A stretch of 5,077 nt of DNA from Actinomycetes bacterium (GTDB taxonomy: Bacteria > Actinomycetota > Actinomycetes > Actinomycetales > Cellulomonadaceae), in contig JAEWCA010000329.1 of assembly GCA_023390875.1 (NCBI GenBank), positions 1 to 5,077 on the forward strand. The letters are read 5' to 3'. Positions 1 through 5,077 of this stretch are shown one piece after another. Every line of letters begins with the position of its first letter. Position 1 is the first letter of the stretch. The position numbers were made by a program, and so were the translations under genes. The notes beneath the pieces are model-generated. The model worked only from the letters and a program-made list of their open reading frames with translations. It made no database searches and was not told where the DNA came from.

Positions 1-204
1 CCGTCGGCGTCCGCCGACGGCCAGGCGCCGTCGCTCCCGCAGTCCGGCGACGTGACGGCCGGCGGCCAGAAGGCCGGGACGTACACGATCGTCGACGCGG
101 GTGACGGGACCGGGATCGCCGTCTGGACCAACGGCACGGTCGTGCTGCGGGTCGTCGCGCCGGTGGCGGAGATCGTCGACGTCTACTCGGCCTTCCCGCT
201 CTGA
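1..204 (+). CDS. C-terminal end of an unrecognised protein (5' truncated by window edge)
   Basis: An open frame enters from the left edge and ends at a TGA at 202-204, giving the last 67 residues of a protein. The first part is rich in Ala, Ser, Gly and Pro and looks like a flexible linker. The last 45 or so residues look like a small beta-rich fold, with alternating hydrophobic stretches around GTYTIVDAG, GIAVWTNGTVVLRVVAP and EIVDVYSAFPL. No transmembrane helix or catalytic motif is visible in this piece. I do not recognise the family. Codon use is that of a real high-GC actinobacterial gene, with third positions nearly all G or C. Only nine bases separate its stop from the dehydrogenase start, so the two are probably cotranscribed. 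The N-terminal portion outside the window is needed to name it. Confidence 0.7.
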   Translation, partial: PSASADGQAPSLPQSGDVTAGGQKAGTYTIVDAGDGTGIAVWTNGTVVLRVVAPVAEIVDVYSAFPL

Positions 205-213
205 CCTGAGCGC

Positions 214-960
214 ATGGCGTCCGTCGTCGTCACGGGAGCCGCCGGAGGTGTCGGGCGCGAGATCGCCCGGCACCTCGCGGGGCTGGGCGACCATGTCGTC
301 GTGCTCGACACGCGGGCGCCGGACGACGGCGACCCGCAGATGTCGGTCGTCGTCGGTGACGCGGGCGACGAGGACGTGTGCCGCGAGGCCGCCCGGGTGG
401 CCGAGGAGCACGGCGGCCTGACCGGGTGGGTCAACAACGCGGCGGTGTTCGACGACGTCGAGCTGCACCGCGACCCCGCGGCGGCGCTGCGGGCCGTGAC
501 GGCGAACGTGGCGCCCGCGCTCGTCGGGTCCGGCGTCGCGGTCGACACGTTCCTGACCTCGTCGACGGCCGGCGCCGTGGTGAACGTGTCGTCGCACCAG
601 GCGCAGCGGGCGGTGCGCTGCGCCCTGCCGTACGCGACCGCGAAGGCCGCGGTCGAGGGGCTGACCCGTGCGCTGGCCGTGGACTACGGACCGCACGGGA
701 TCAGGGTCAACGCAGTCGCGCTGGGGTCGGTGCGCACGGCCCGGTACGACGGGCTCCTGGCGTCGCTGACGCCCGCCGCGCGGACCGAGGCGCTCGACCA
801 GATGCGCCGGCTGCACCCGCTGGGTCGCGTGGGCGAGCCGTCCGAGGTCGCGTCCGTCGTCGCGTTCCTGCTCTCGCCGGCGGCGTCGTTCGCGCACGGG
901 GTGGTGCTGGCGGTCGACGGCGGCCGCGCGGCGCACGGGCTGGACCCCGAGTCGGCCTGA
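214..960 (+). CDS. SDR family NAD(P)-dependent oxidoreductase
   Basis: This is a complete 248-residue classical short-chain dehydrogenase/reductase, the usual length for the family; it should be a soluble cytoplasmic enzyme, usually a tetramer. The Rossmann cofactor motif TGAAGGVG is at residues 7-14. Asp32 at the end of strand 2 suggests a preference for NAD(H) over NADP(H). Asp49 is the adenine-ring contact, NNAA is at 74-77, and the catalytic tetrad is Asn98, Ser127, Tyr140 and Lys144, with the normal S-x12-Y-x3-K spacing. The C-terminal VDGG signature is at 234-237. The usual PG pair after strand 6 reads Leu170-Gly171, so the proline is lost. The ATG at 214 lies right before the first Rossmann strand, which supports this start. 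There is no good Shine-Dalgarno, and the preceding stop is nine bases away, so translational coupling is likely. The substrate cannot be told; 3-oxoacyl-ACP reductase-like or sugar/alcohol dehydrogenase are both possible. Confidence 0.93.
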   Translation: MASVVVTGAAGGVGREIARHLAGLGDHVVVLDTRAPDDGDPQMSVVVGDAGDEDVCREAARVAEEHGGLTGWVNNAAVFDDVELHRDPAAALRAVTANVAPALVGSGVAVDTFLTSSTAGAVVNVSSHQAQRAVRCALPYATAKAAVEGLTRALAVDYGPHGIRVNAVALGSVRTARYDGLLASLTPAARTEALDQMRRLHPLGRVGEPSEVASVVAFLLSPAASFAHGVVLAVDGGRAAHGLDPESA

Positions 961-1021
961 GGGGCGTCGCGCCTGCGGGTGAACCGGCGCCGATCTGCCG
1001 GGCCGGCTCACGAGCGGGCCG

Positions 1022-1027
1022 TAGCAT
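1022..1027 (+). promoter_or_regulatory. Possible -10 promoter element for the small membrane protein gene
   Basis: TAGCAT fits the TAnnnT pattern of actinobacterial housekeeping -10 elements and lies 38 bases before the GTG start, in the only sizeable gap on the left side (961-1065). No convincing -35 hexamer is found 16-19 bases upstream. In such GC-rich DNA an A/T-containing hexamer stands out but can still be chance. The rest of the gap shows only short, imperfect GC inverted repeats. Confidence 0.3.
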
Positions 1028-1052
1028 CGCGCGCGACCGCAGCAGACCGTAC

Positions 1053-1059
1053 GAGGAGG
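1053..1059 (+). promoter_or_regulatory. Ribosome binding site that fixes the start of the 96-residue membrane protein
   Basis: GAGGAGG is a near-perfect Shine-Dalgarno sequence six bases before the GTG at 1066. It decides for that start over the in-frame upstream GTG at 979, which would add 29 Arg/Ala-rich residues and has no such site. Confidence 0.8.
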
Positions 1060-1065
1060 CGACCG

Positions 1066-1356
1066 GTGCCCGCTGACCCGCGCGAGCTGCGTCCGACGGA
1101 CGCGCTGCCGACGACCCCGGGGCTCGTCGCCGTGTGGCTCCTCGGTCTCGTCGCCGCGCTCGTCACGGCGGCCGCGTTGCTCATGGAGCTGCCCACCTTC
1201 GTCGTCGTGGGGGCCTGCGTGGTGCTGGTCGCCGGGATGGTGCTGTGCGGGGTGCTGGCCTTCCGGGCGGCGCGCGCCTCCGGCAGGTCGGTGCTGCGGG
1301 TGCTGTGGGCGACGGTGGCGGCGCCGGTCCGCTTCCTGTTCGAGTTCACGTTCTGA
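1066..1356 (+). CDS. Small two-helix membrane protein of unknown function
   Basis: This 96-residue protein starts at a GTG placed six bases after a strong GAGGAGG site. The first 18 or so residues are polar and Pro-rich. Two hydrophobic helices follow, at about 19-40 and 44-66, joined by a very short turn (ELPT), so it should form a helical hairpin in the cytoplasmic membrane. After helix 2 comes a basic segment with four arginines (67-79), which by the positive-inside rule puts the C-terminus, and so also the N-terminus, in the cytoplasm. The chain ends in an aromatic tail, RFLFEFTF. I do not recognise a family and see no catalytic residues. It has its own ribosome binding site and a 105-base gap before it, so it may be transcribed separately from the dehydrogenase. 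It is followed with no gap by the terminator-like hairpin. Confidence 0.77.
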   Translation: MPADPRELRPTDALPTTPGLVAVWLLGLVAALVTAAALLMELPTFVVVGACVVLVAGMVLCGVLAFRAARASGRSVLRVLWATVAAPVRFLFEFTF

Positions 1357-1396
1357 CGCCGCCTGCCGGGCCGGGACGTCGGCCGGGCAGGCGGCG
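1357..1396. terminator. Bidirectional terminator-like hairpin between convergent genes
   Basis: The arms at 1357-1367 (CGCCGCCTGCC) and 1386-1396 (GGCAGGCGGCG) are perfect 11-base inverted repeats. After one G-G mismatch (1368/1385) the stem continues with five more pairs, GGCCG at 1369-1373 with CGGCC at 1380-1384, around a six-base loop. The hairpin begins directly after the TGA of the small membrane protein and ends eight bases from the stop of the GT39 gene. No T-run follows on either strand, which is common for stem-only terminators in high-GC actinobacteria. The placement makes a shared terminator for both transcription units the best reading. Confidence 0.65.
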
Positions 1397-1404
1397 CCGG
1401 TGCC

Positions 1405-3636
1405 TCAGCTGTCGACGGTGGTCGACGTGCCGCCGGACAGGTCGTACAGCGTCGTGCCGTCGACGGTCTGCGCGGTGAAGCTGTCCTGCACCCAGGCGGT
1501 GATCTCGGAGGACGTGCTCGAGCCGCCCATGCTGCCGCCGCCGAAGCCGCCGAAGCCGCCACCCACGATGAACCAGTGGATCTCGCCGTCGGCGACGAGC
1601 TGCTGGAACTCGGCCAGCGTGGGTGACGGGTCGGAGCCGTTGAAGCCGCCGATCGGCATGACCGACCGCTCGGTGGCGAGCTGGTAGCTCGCGGCGTTCT
1701 GCGAGCCGACCGCGGCCGCGACCCAGGTGTACTCGTCGGCGTCCTGCAGGAGCAGGGCCTCGACGTCGCTGCTGACGGTGGCGCCGTCGAGCAGGCCGCC
1801 CGGTCCGCCGGTGCCCCCTCCGCGTGTCTGCGGGCCGCCGGTCTGCGCCTGGCCGGTCGGTGGCTGCCTGGTCGGTGCCTGGCCGTTCTGCTGGCCGCCC
1901 TGAGGAGGCATCTGGCCGGTCTGGCCGCCGAGGCCGCCCTGGCCCGGCGGGCCGCCGAACCCGCCCCGACCGCCGGGTCCGCCCATGCCGCCGGGGACGG
2001 TCGGACCTGCGGTGACGATGGAGCCGGTGTGCCCGGTGGTCACGGTCTGGGTCGTGTACGCGGCCGGCCCGGCGAGGCCGCCGACGAGCGCGAGGGCGGC
2101 GCCTGCGCGCAGGACCGGACGTCCGCCCCGGTGCCCGGCGACGAGCAGTGCGGCACCGACGACGCCGGCGACGAGCACCGTCCACCGCAGCCACGGCATC
2201 CAGTCGGCCGAGCGGCCCAGCAGGGTGAACGCCCACACCGCGGTGCCGAGCGTGACGCCCGCGAGCACGGCCGGCGCCCACAGCTCCCCTCGACGCGTCC
2301 ACAGCCCCCACGTCCCGATGCCGACCAGTGCGGCGACGGCCGGGGCCAGCGCGACCGTGTAGTACGCGTGGAAGATGCCGGCCATGAACGAGAAGGTCAG
2401 CCCGGTCACGAGCAGCCACGAGAGCCACACGACGATCTCCGCACGGCCGCCGTCGGTCCGGGGCAGGCGGCGGCGCATCCAGAACGCGACGGCGCCGAGC
2501 ACGAGCGCGGCGGGCACGAGCCACGCGATCTGGCCGCCGACCTCGGACCCGAACAGACGCCCGAGGCCCGTCACGCCCCACTGCGCCCCGCCGCCCGGGC
2601 CGCCGCCTCCGCCGACGGAGCCGGTCTCGTCGCCCGTGAGCCGGCCCAGGCCGTTGTACCCGAACGTCAGCTCGAGGAAGGAGTCGTCCTGCGAGCCGCC
2701 GACGTACGGGCGGGCCGACGCGGGCACGAGCTCGACGAGCGCGACCCACCAGCCCCCCGCGACCACCATCGCCGCGACCGCCAGGAGGCCGTCGCGGACC
2801 CGGCGCCCGAGCGACACCGGTGCGGCCCAGAGGAACGCGAGCGCGAGCCCCGGCAGCACGAGGAACGCCTGGAGCTGCTTCGTGAGGAACGCGAGCCCGA
2901 CGAGCGCGCCGGCGAGCAGCATCCAACGCGTGGTCCGCGGGCCGTCGACCGCCCGCATCGTCGCCCACACGGCACCGACCAGCAGCAGCACGAGCAGGGC
3001 GTCCGGGTTGTTGAACCGGAACATCAGCGCGGCCACCGGCGTCAACGCGAACGTGAGCCCGGTGAGCAGGGCCGCCGGGGCGGAGAACCGTCGCCGGACG
3101 CTCGACCACAGCAGGCCCACGGTCGCGACGCCCATGAGCGCCTGCGGCACAAGGATCGACCACGACGAGAGGCCGAACGCCCGGATCGACAGGGCCATGA
3201 CCCACAGGGAGGCGGGCGGCTTGTCGACGGTGATCGAGCCGGCGGCGTCGGACGCCCCGTACAGGAACGCCCTCCACGACTGGGAGCCGGCCTGGGCCGC
3301 CGCCGAGTAGAACGAGTTCGCGTACCCGGAGGACGACAGGTCCCACAGGTACAGCAGCGCCGTGCCGAGCAGCAGCGCGACGAGTACGGGGCGTTCCCAG
3401 CGGGTACGCGCCCGCGGGTCGGTGCCGCCGCCCGTCGGGGTGGGGTCGGTGCCGACGCCCGTCGGTGTGGCATCGCTGTCGACCCTCGGCGCCGAGGGGG
3501 AGGTGAGTGCAGGTGACGAGGCAGCGGGAACGTCCGGCAGGGGCGCGGAGAGGGCGGGTGCGGGGTGAGGTGCGCTCGAGGGAGCGGCGTCGGACGGGAG
3601 CCCCGGGTCGGTCGGAGGTGTGGTCGTGGTGGTCAT
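1405..3636 (-). CDS. YkcB-like GT39/ArnT-type polyprenyl-phosphate-sugar glycosyltransferase with Gly-rich linker and C-terminal extracytoplasmic domain
   Basis: This 743-residue integral membrane enzyme should take a sugar from a polyprenyl-phosphate carrier and transfer it to an acceptor on the outer face of the membrane. In order: a disordered Pro/Thr/Ser/Ala-rich cytoplasmic tail (1-80); about 13 hydrophobic helices between 82 and 528; a Gly/Pro/Gln/Thr-rich linker (about 546-615); and a soluble C-terminal domain (about 616-743). Family marks include GYANSFYSAA (104-113) and DKPP (138-141) in the first outer loop, the RFNNPDALL stretch (207-215), TKQLQA (252-257), the loop around PYVGGSQDDSFLEL and GYNGLGRL (310-334), and YYTVALAP (425-432). 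In the C-terminal domain, GSQNAASYQLAT and MPIGGFNGSDPSPTL resemble the extension of YkcB-type proteins. The glycine-rich motif GGFGGFGGG follows at 693-701. The usual DE pair of the loop-1 active site is not present; Asp99 is the nearest acidic candidate. The start ATG overlaps the stop of the GT2-GtrA gene by one base, with its own GAAGGGA site. Sugar and acceptor are unknown. Confidence 0.92.
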   Translation of the reverse strand: MTTTTTPPTDPGLPSDAAPSSAPHPAPALSAPLPDVPAASSPALTSPSAPRVDSDATPTGVGTDPTPTGGGTDPRARTRWERPVLVALLLGTALLYLWDLSSSGYANSFYSAAAQAGSQSWRAFLYGASDAAGSITVDKPPASLWVMALSIRAFGLSSWSILVPQALMGVATVGLLWSSVRRRFSAPAALLTGLTFALTPVAALMFRFNNPDALLVLLLVGAVWATMRAVDGPRTTRWMLLAGALVGLAFLTKQLQAFLVLPGLALAFLWAAPVSLGRRVRDGLLAVAAMVVAGGWWVALVELVPASARPYVGGSQDDSFLELTFGYNGLGRLTGDETGSVGGGGGPGGGAQWGVTGLGRLFGSEVGGQIAWLVPAALVLGAVAFWMRRRLPRTDGGRAEIVVWLSWLLVTGLTFSFMAGIFHAYYTVALAPAVAALVGIGTWGLWTRRGELWAPAVLAGVTLGTAVWAFTLLGRSADWMPWLRWTVLVAGVVGAALLVAGHRGGRPVLRAGAALALVGGLAGPAAYTTQTVTTGHTGSIVTAGPTVPGGMGGPGGRGGFGGPPGQGGLGGQTGQMPPQGGQQNGQAPTRQPPTGQAQTGGPQTRGGGTGGPGGLLDGATVSSDVEALLLQDADEYTWVAAAVGSQNAASYQLATERSVMPIGGFNGSDPSPTLAEFQQLVADGEIHWFIVGGGFGGFGGGSMGGSSTSSEITAWVQDSFTAQTVDGTTLYDLSGGTSTTVDS
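3416..3469 (-). repeat. Two-copy 27-base tandem repeat within the GT39 N-terminal tail
   Basis: Copies at 3416-3442 and 3443-3469 differ at only two of 27 bases. They encode the nine-residue repeats TPTGVGTDP (residues 57-65) and TPTGGGTDP (66-74) in the disordered cytoplasmic tail. The length keeps the reading frame, so copy number could vary between strains without breaking the gene. Confidence 0.85.
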
Positions 3637-5006
3637 CAGAGGGTCCCTTCGGACGGAGCGGTCGTCCCGGTCGTGAGCGCGGGGACGGTCAGGGCGTCGG
3701 TGGGTGGGGTGTCGTGCTGGCGGAACACCCAGCTGCGCAGGAGCACGAACCGCAGGACGGTCGCAGCGAGGTTCGCGACGACGAGGACGGCGAGCTCCGC
3801 GGCCCGGGGTGCGCCGGGTGCGAGCGCGTGCAGCAGGGCGAGCGAGCCGGCGGTGAGCACCCAGGCGAGGCCGAAGACGGCGAGCCCCTGGCCCTGGTGC
3901 CGGACGGCGCGGGAGCGGCCGCGGACGCCGAACGTGAGCCGCCGGTTCGCGGCGGTGTTCGCCACGGCCGTGAGCAGCAGTGCCGCGACGTTGGCGGTCT
4001 GCGGTCCGACGGGACCGGCGAGCAGCAGGTACAGCACGGCGTACGCGACGGTCGAGAGCGCGCCGACCACCGCGAACCGCACGAGCTGGCGCAGCAGCAC
4101 GTTCCCGCCCGCGGTCGGGGTGGAAGGCCGGGCGTCGCCGACGAGCGGCAGGTGCTCGCGGACCGACGCGAGCGGGAGCCGACCGGCGGCGAGGTCACGT
4201 CCGACGCGCACGATCCCGCGGAGGTCGGCCTTCGCCGTCGCGAGGATGTCGACGCGCGAGTCGGGGTCGTCGACCCAGTCGACGGGCACCTCGTGGATCC
4301 GCAGCCCCGCCCGTTCGGCGAGCACCAGCAGCTCGGTGTCGAAGAACCAGCCGTTGTCCGCGACCAGCGGGAGCAGCCACTGGGCGGCGTCCGCGCGGAT
4401 CGCCTTGAAGCCGCACTGGGCGTCGGAGAACCGGGCGGCCAGCGTGCCGCGGAGCAGCAGGTTGTAGCAGCGCGAGATGACCTCGCGGCGCGGGCCGCGC
4501 ACCACGCGGGACGTGCGGCTCAGCCGGGTGCCGATCGCGAGGTGCGAGTGCCCGGACACGAGCGGCGCGACGAGCGGCAGCAGCGCGGACAGGTCCGTCG
4601 ACAGGTCGACGTCCATGTACGCGAGCACCTGCGCGTCCGACCCGAGCCACGCGGTGTGCAGCGCGCGACCGCGCCCCTTCGCGTCGAGGTGGACGACGGC
4701 GACGCCGTCGAGCTCGCCGGCCAGGCGTCGGGCGATCGCGAGCGTGCCGTCGGTCGACGCGTTGTCGGCGATCGTCAGGCGGGCGGGGTAGGGGAACGCG
4801 GTGTCGAGGAAGTGGCGCGCGGCGCGGACGGCACGCTCGAGGCCGGCCTCCTCGTCGTACACGGGGAGGACGAGGTCGAGCACGGGGGCGATGCGGGGCG
4901 TCTCGCCCGGCACCCCGGTCTCGGGGGTCGGGTCACCGGTGCGGGAGGTCGACGGCTGCGGGTGGGCCGTCCCCCCGGGCTGCGGGTCGCGGGTCGTGGT
5001 GTCCAT
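3636..5006 (-). CDS. GT2 polyprenyl-phosphate glycosyltransferase fused to a GtrA flippase-like membrane domain
   Basis: This 456-residue protein joins two activities usually found as separate genes. Residues 1-42 are a disordered Pro/Thr-rich tail. Residues 43-272 form a GT2 domain of the dolichyl/polyprenyl-phosphate sugar transferase type. It shows LPVYDEEAGL (47-56), DNASTDGT (81-88), GRGRAL (111-116), the metal-binding DVD (132-134), the SDAQCGFKA motif (194-202), DTELL (223-227) and DDPDSRVDI (246-254). After a short linker, residues 304-432 form a GtrA domain with four hydrophobic helices near 309-329, 336-352, 374-395 and 402-424, and the typical ANRRLTFG (353-360) and RFVLLRSWVF (419-428). 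By family knowledge, the GT2 part makes a polyprenyl-phosphate-linked sugar inside the cell and the GtrA part helps bring it to the outer face. The next gene, the GT39 enzyme, is the likely user. The ATG at 5006 has a modest AGGG site (5014-5017) seven bases upstream; a later start within the disordered tail cannot be excluded. All catalytic motifs are intact. Confidence 0.93.
   Translation of the reverse strand: MDTTTRDPQPGGTAHPQPSTSRTGDPTPETGVPGETPRIAPVLDLVLPVYDEEAGLERAVRAARHFLDTAFPYPARLTIADNASTDGTLAIARRLAGELDGVAVVHLDAKGRGRALHTAWLGSDAQVLAYMDVDLSTDLSALLPLVAPLVSGHSHLAIGTRLSRTSRVVRGPRREVISRCYNLLLRGTLAARFSDAQCGFKAIRADAAQWLLPLVADNGWFFDTELLVLAERAGLRIHEVPVDWVDDPDSRVDILATAKADLRGIVRVGRDLAAGRLPLASVREHLPLVGDARPSTPTAGGNVLLRQLVRFAVVGALSTVAYAVLYLLLAGPVGPQTANVAALLLTAVANTAANRRLTFGVRGRSRAVRHQGQGLAVFGLAWVLTAGSLALLHALAPGAPRAAELAVLVVANLAATVLRFVLLRSWVFRQHDTPPTDALTVPALTTGTTAPSEGTL
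3644..3650 (-). promoter_or_regulatory. Ribosome binding site of the GT39 gene, inside the end of the GT2-GtrA gene
   Basis: On the minus strand GAAGGGA stands seven bases before the ATG at 3636-3634. It lies within the last codons of the GT2-GtrA gene, whose stop shares one base with this ATG (TGATG). It supports this start and suggests coupled re-initiation. Confidence 0.7.
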
Positions 5007-5013
5007 GACTCGA

Positions 5014-5017
5014 CCCT
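5014..5017 (-). promoter_or_regulatory. Weak ribosome binding site of the GT2-GtrA gene
   Basis: On the minus strand AGGG stands seven bases before the ATG at 5006-5004. The match is short but the spacing is right, which favours this start over later in-frame ones in the low-complexity tail. Confidence 0.45.
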
Positions 5018-5054
5018 GGGCGGCCCGGCTCGCCGCGCTCTTGGCGCGCGCTGT

Positions 5055-5070
5055 ACCTCGCCTGTGAGGT
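5055..5070. promoter_or_regulatory. Small inverted repeat upstream of the glycosylation operon (possible operator)
   Basis: ACCTC at 5055-5059 and GAGGT at 5066-5070 are perfect five-base arms around six bases, lying 49-64 bases before the GT2-GtrA start, where a promoter or operator would be expected. No clear -10/-35 pair could be assigned in 5007-5077. Arms this short occur often by chance, so this is only a candidate. Confidence 0.2.
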
Positions 5071-5077
5071 CGGGCGG

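Noticed and set aside
984..1001. Hairpin CCGGC/GCCGG after the dehydrogenase as a terminator
   Set aside because: Only five pairs with an eight-base loop and no T-run; alternatives of the same quality are common in this GC-rich DNA.
979..1065. Upstream GTG at 979 as the start of the small membrane protein
   Set aside because: The added 29 residues are Arg/Ala-rich with no features, there is no ribosome binding site before 979, and GAGGAGG stands at ideal distance from the GTG at 1066.
1534..1562. Repeated CCGCCGAAG units as a possible short repeat array or CRISPR-like element
   Set aside because: They are codons for the Gly-Phe-rich loop of the GT39 C-terminal domain, without spacers or conserved repeat length.
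2583..2625. GC-only stretch of CCGCCGCC-type repeats as a structural or regulatory element
   Set aside because: It lies in frame in the GT39 gene and encodes the glycine run at residues 342-350 in an outer loop; simple codon bias explains it.
1346..3346. A 666-codon minus-strand open frame overlapping the GT39 gene in another frame
   Set aside because: The product is nearly all Arg, Gly, Ala and Pro with no coherent fold; it is a frame shadow caused by the scarcity of stop codons in GC-rich DNA.
2029..3516. A 495-codon open frame on the + strand opposite the GT39 gene
   Set aside because: Its translation is Arg/Pro/Glu/His-rich low complexity with no domain, typical of the antisense of a high-GC gene. 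The minus-strand frame has clear family motifs and membrane helices.
3565..4467. A 300-codon + strand open frame opposite the GT2-GtrA gene
   Set aside because: It is Ser/Arg/Thr-rich with no motif, while the opposite strand carries intact GT2 and GtrA motifs over the same bases.

Overview
The window is very GC-rich, and its codons end almost always in G or C. It uses GTG starts and strong G-rich ribosome binding sites. Its genes (a 2TM small protein, a GT2-GtrA fusion and a YkcB-like GT39 protein with a Gly-rich tail) are typical of high-GC Actinomycetota. A Cellulomonas-like member of the Micrococcales is my guess from general style; no marker gene is present to prove it.

Layout: the left third reads on the + strand. 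It holds the last 67 codons of an unrecognised protein (1-204), a complete short-chain dehydrogenase/reductase (214-960), a 105-base gap with a weak promoter candidate and a clear ribosome binding site, and a 96-residue two-helix membrane protein (1066-1356). A strong GC hairpin (1357-1396) sits exactly between the stop codons of the two convergent transcription units and probably ends both. The right two thirds read on the - strand as a two-gene operon. The first gene is a GT2 glycosyltransferase fused to a GtrA membrane domain (5006-3636). The second, overlapping it by one base, is a large multi-spanning GT39/ArnT/YkcB-type glycosyltransferase (3636-1405). The last 71 bases (5007-5077) are the operon's upstream region. 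There is no gene-free stretch over 300 bases, and I see no RNA genes, CRISPR, insertion sequences or prophage.

How the genes work together: by family knowledge, the GT2 domain would load a sugar from a nucleotide-sugar onto undecaprenyl/polyprenyl phosphate at the inner face of the membrane. The GtrA domain would help move that lipid-linked sugar to the outer face. The GT39 protein would then transfer the sugar to an envelope acceptor such as a cell-wall polymer, lipid or protein. Thus two translationally coupled genes could make up a whole three-step extracytoplasmic glycosylation pathway. Sugar and acceptor cannot be read from the sequence. The dehydrogenase and the small membrane protein face the operon and have no evident link to it.
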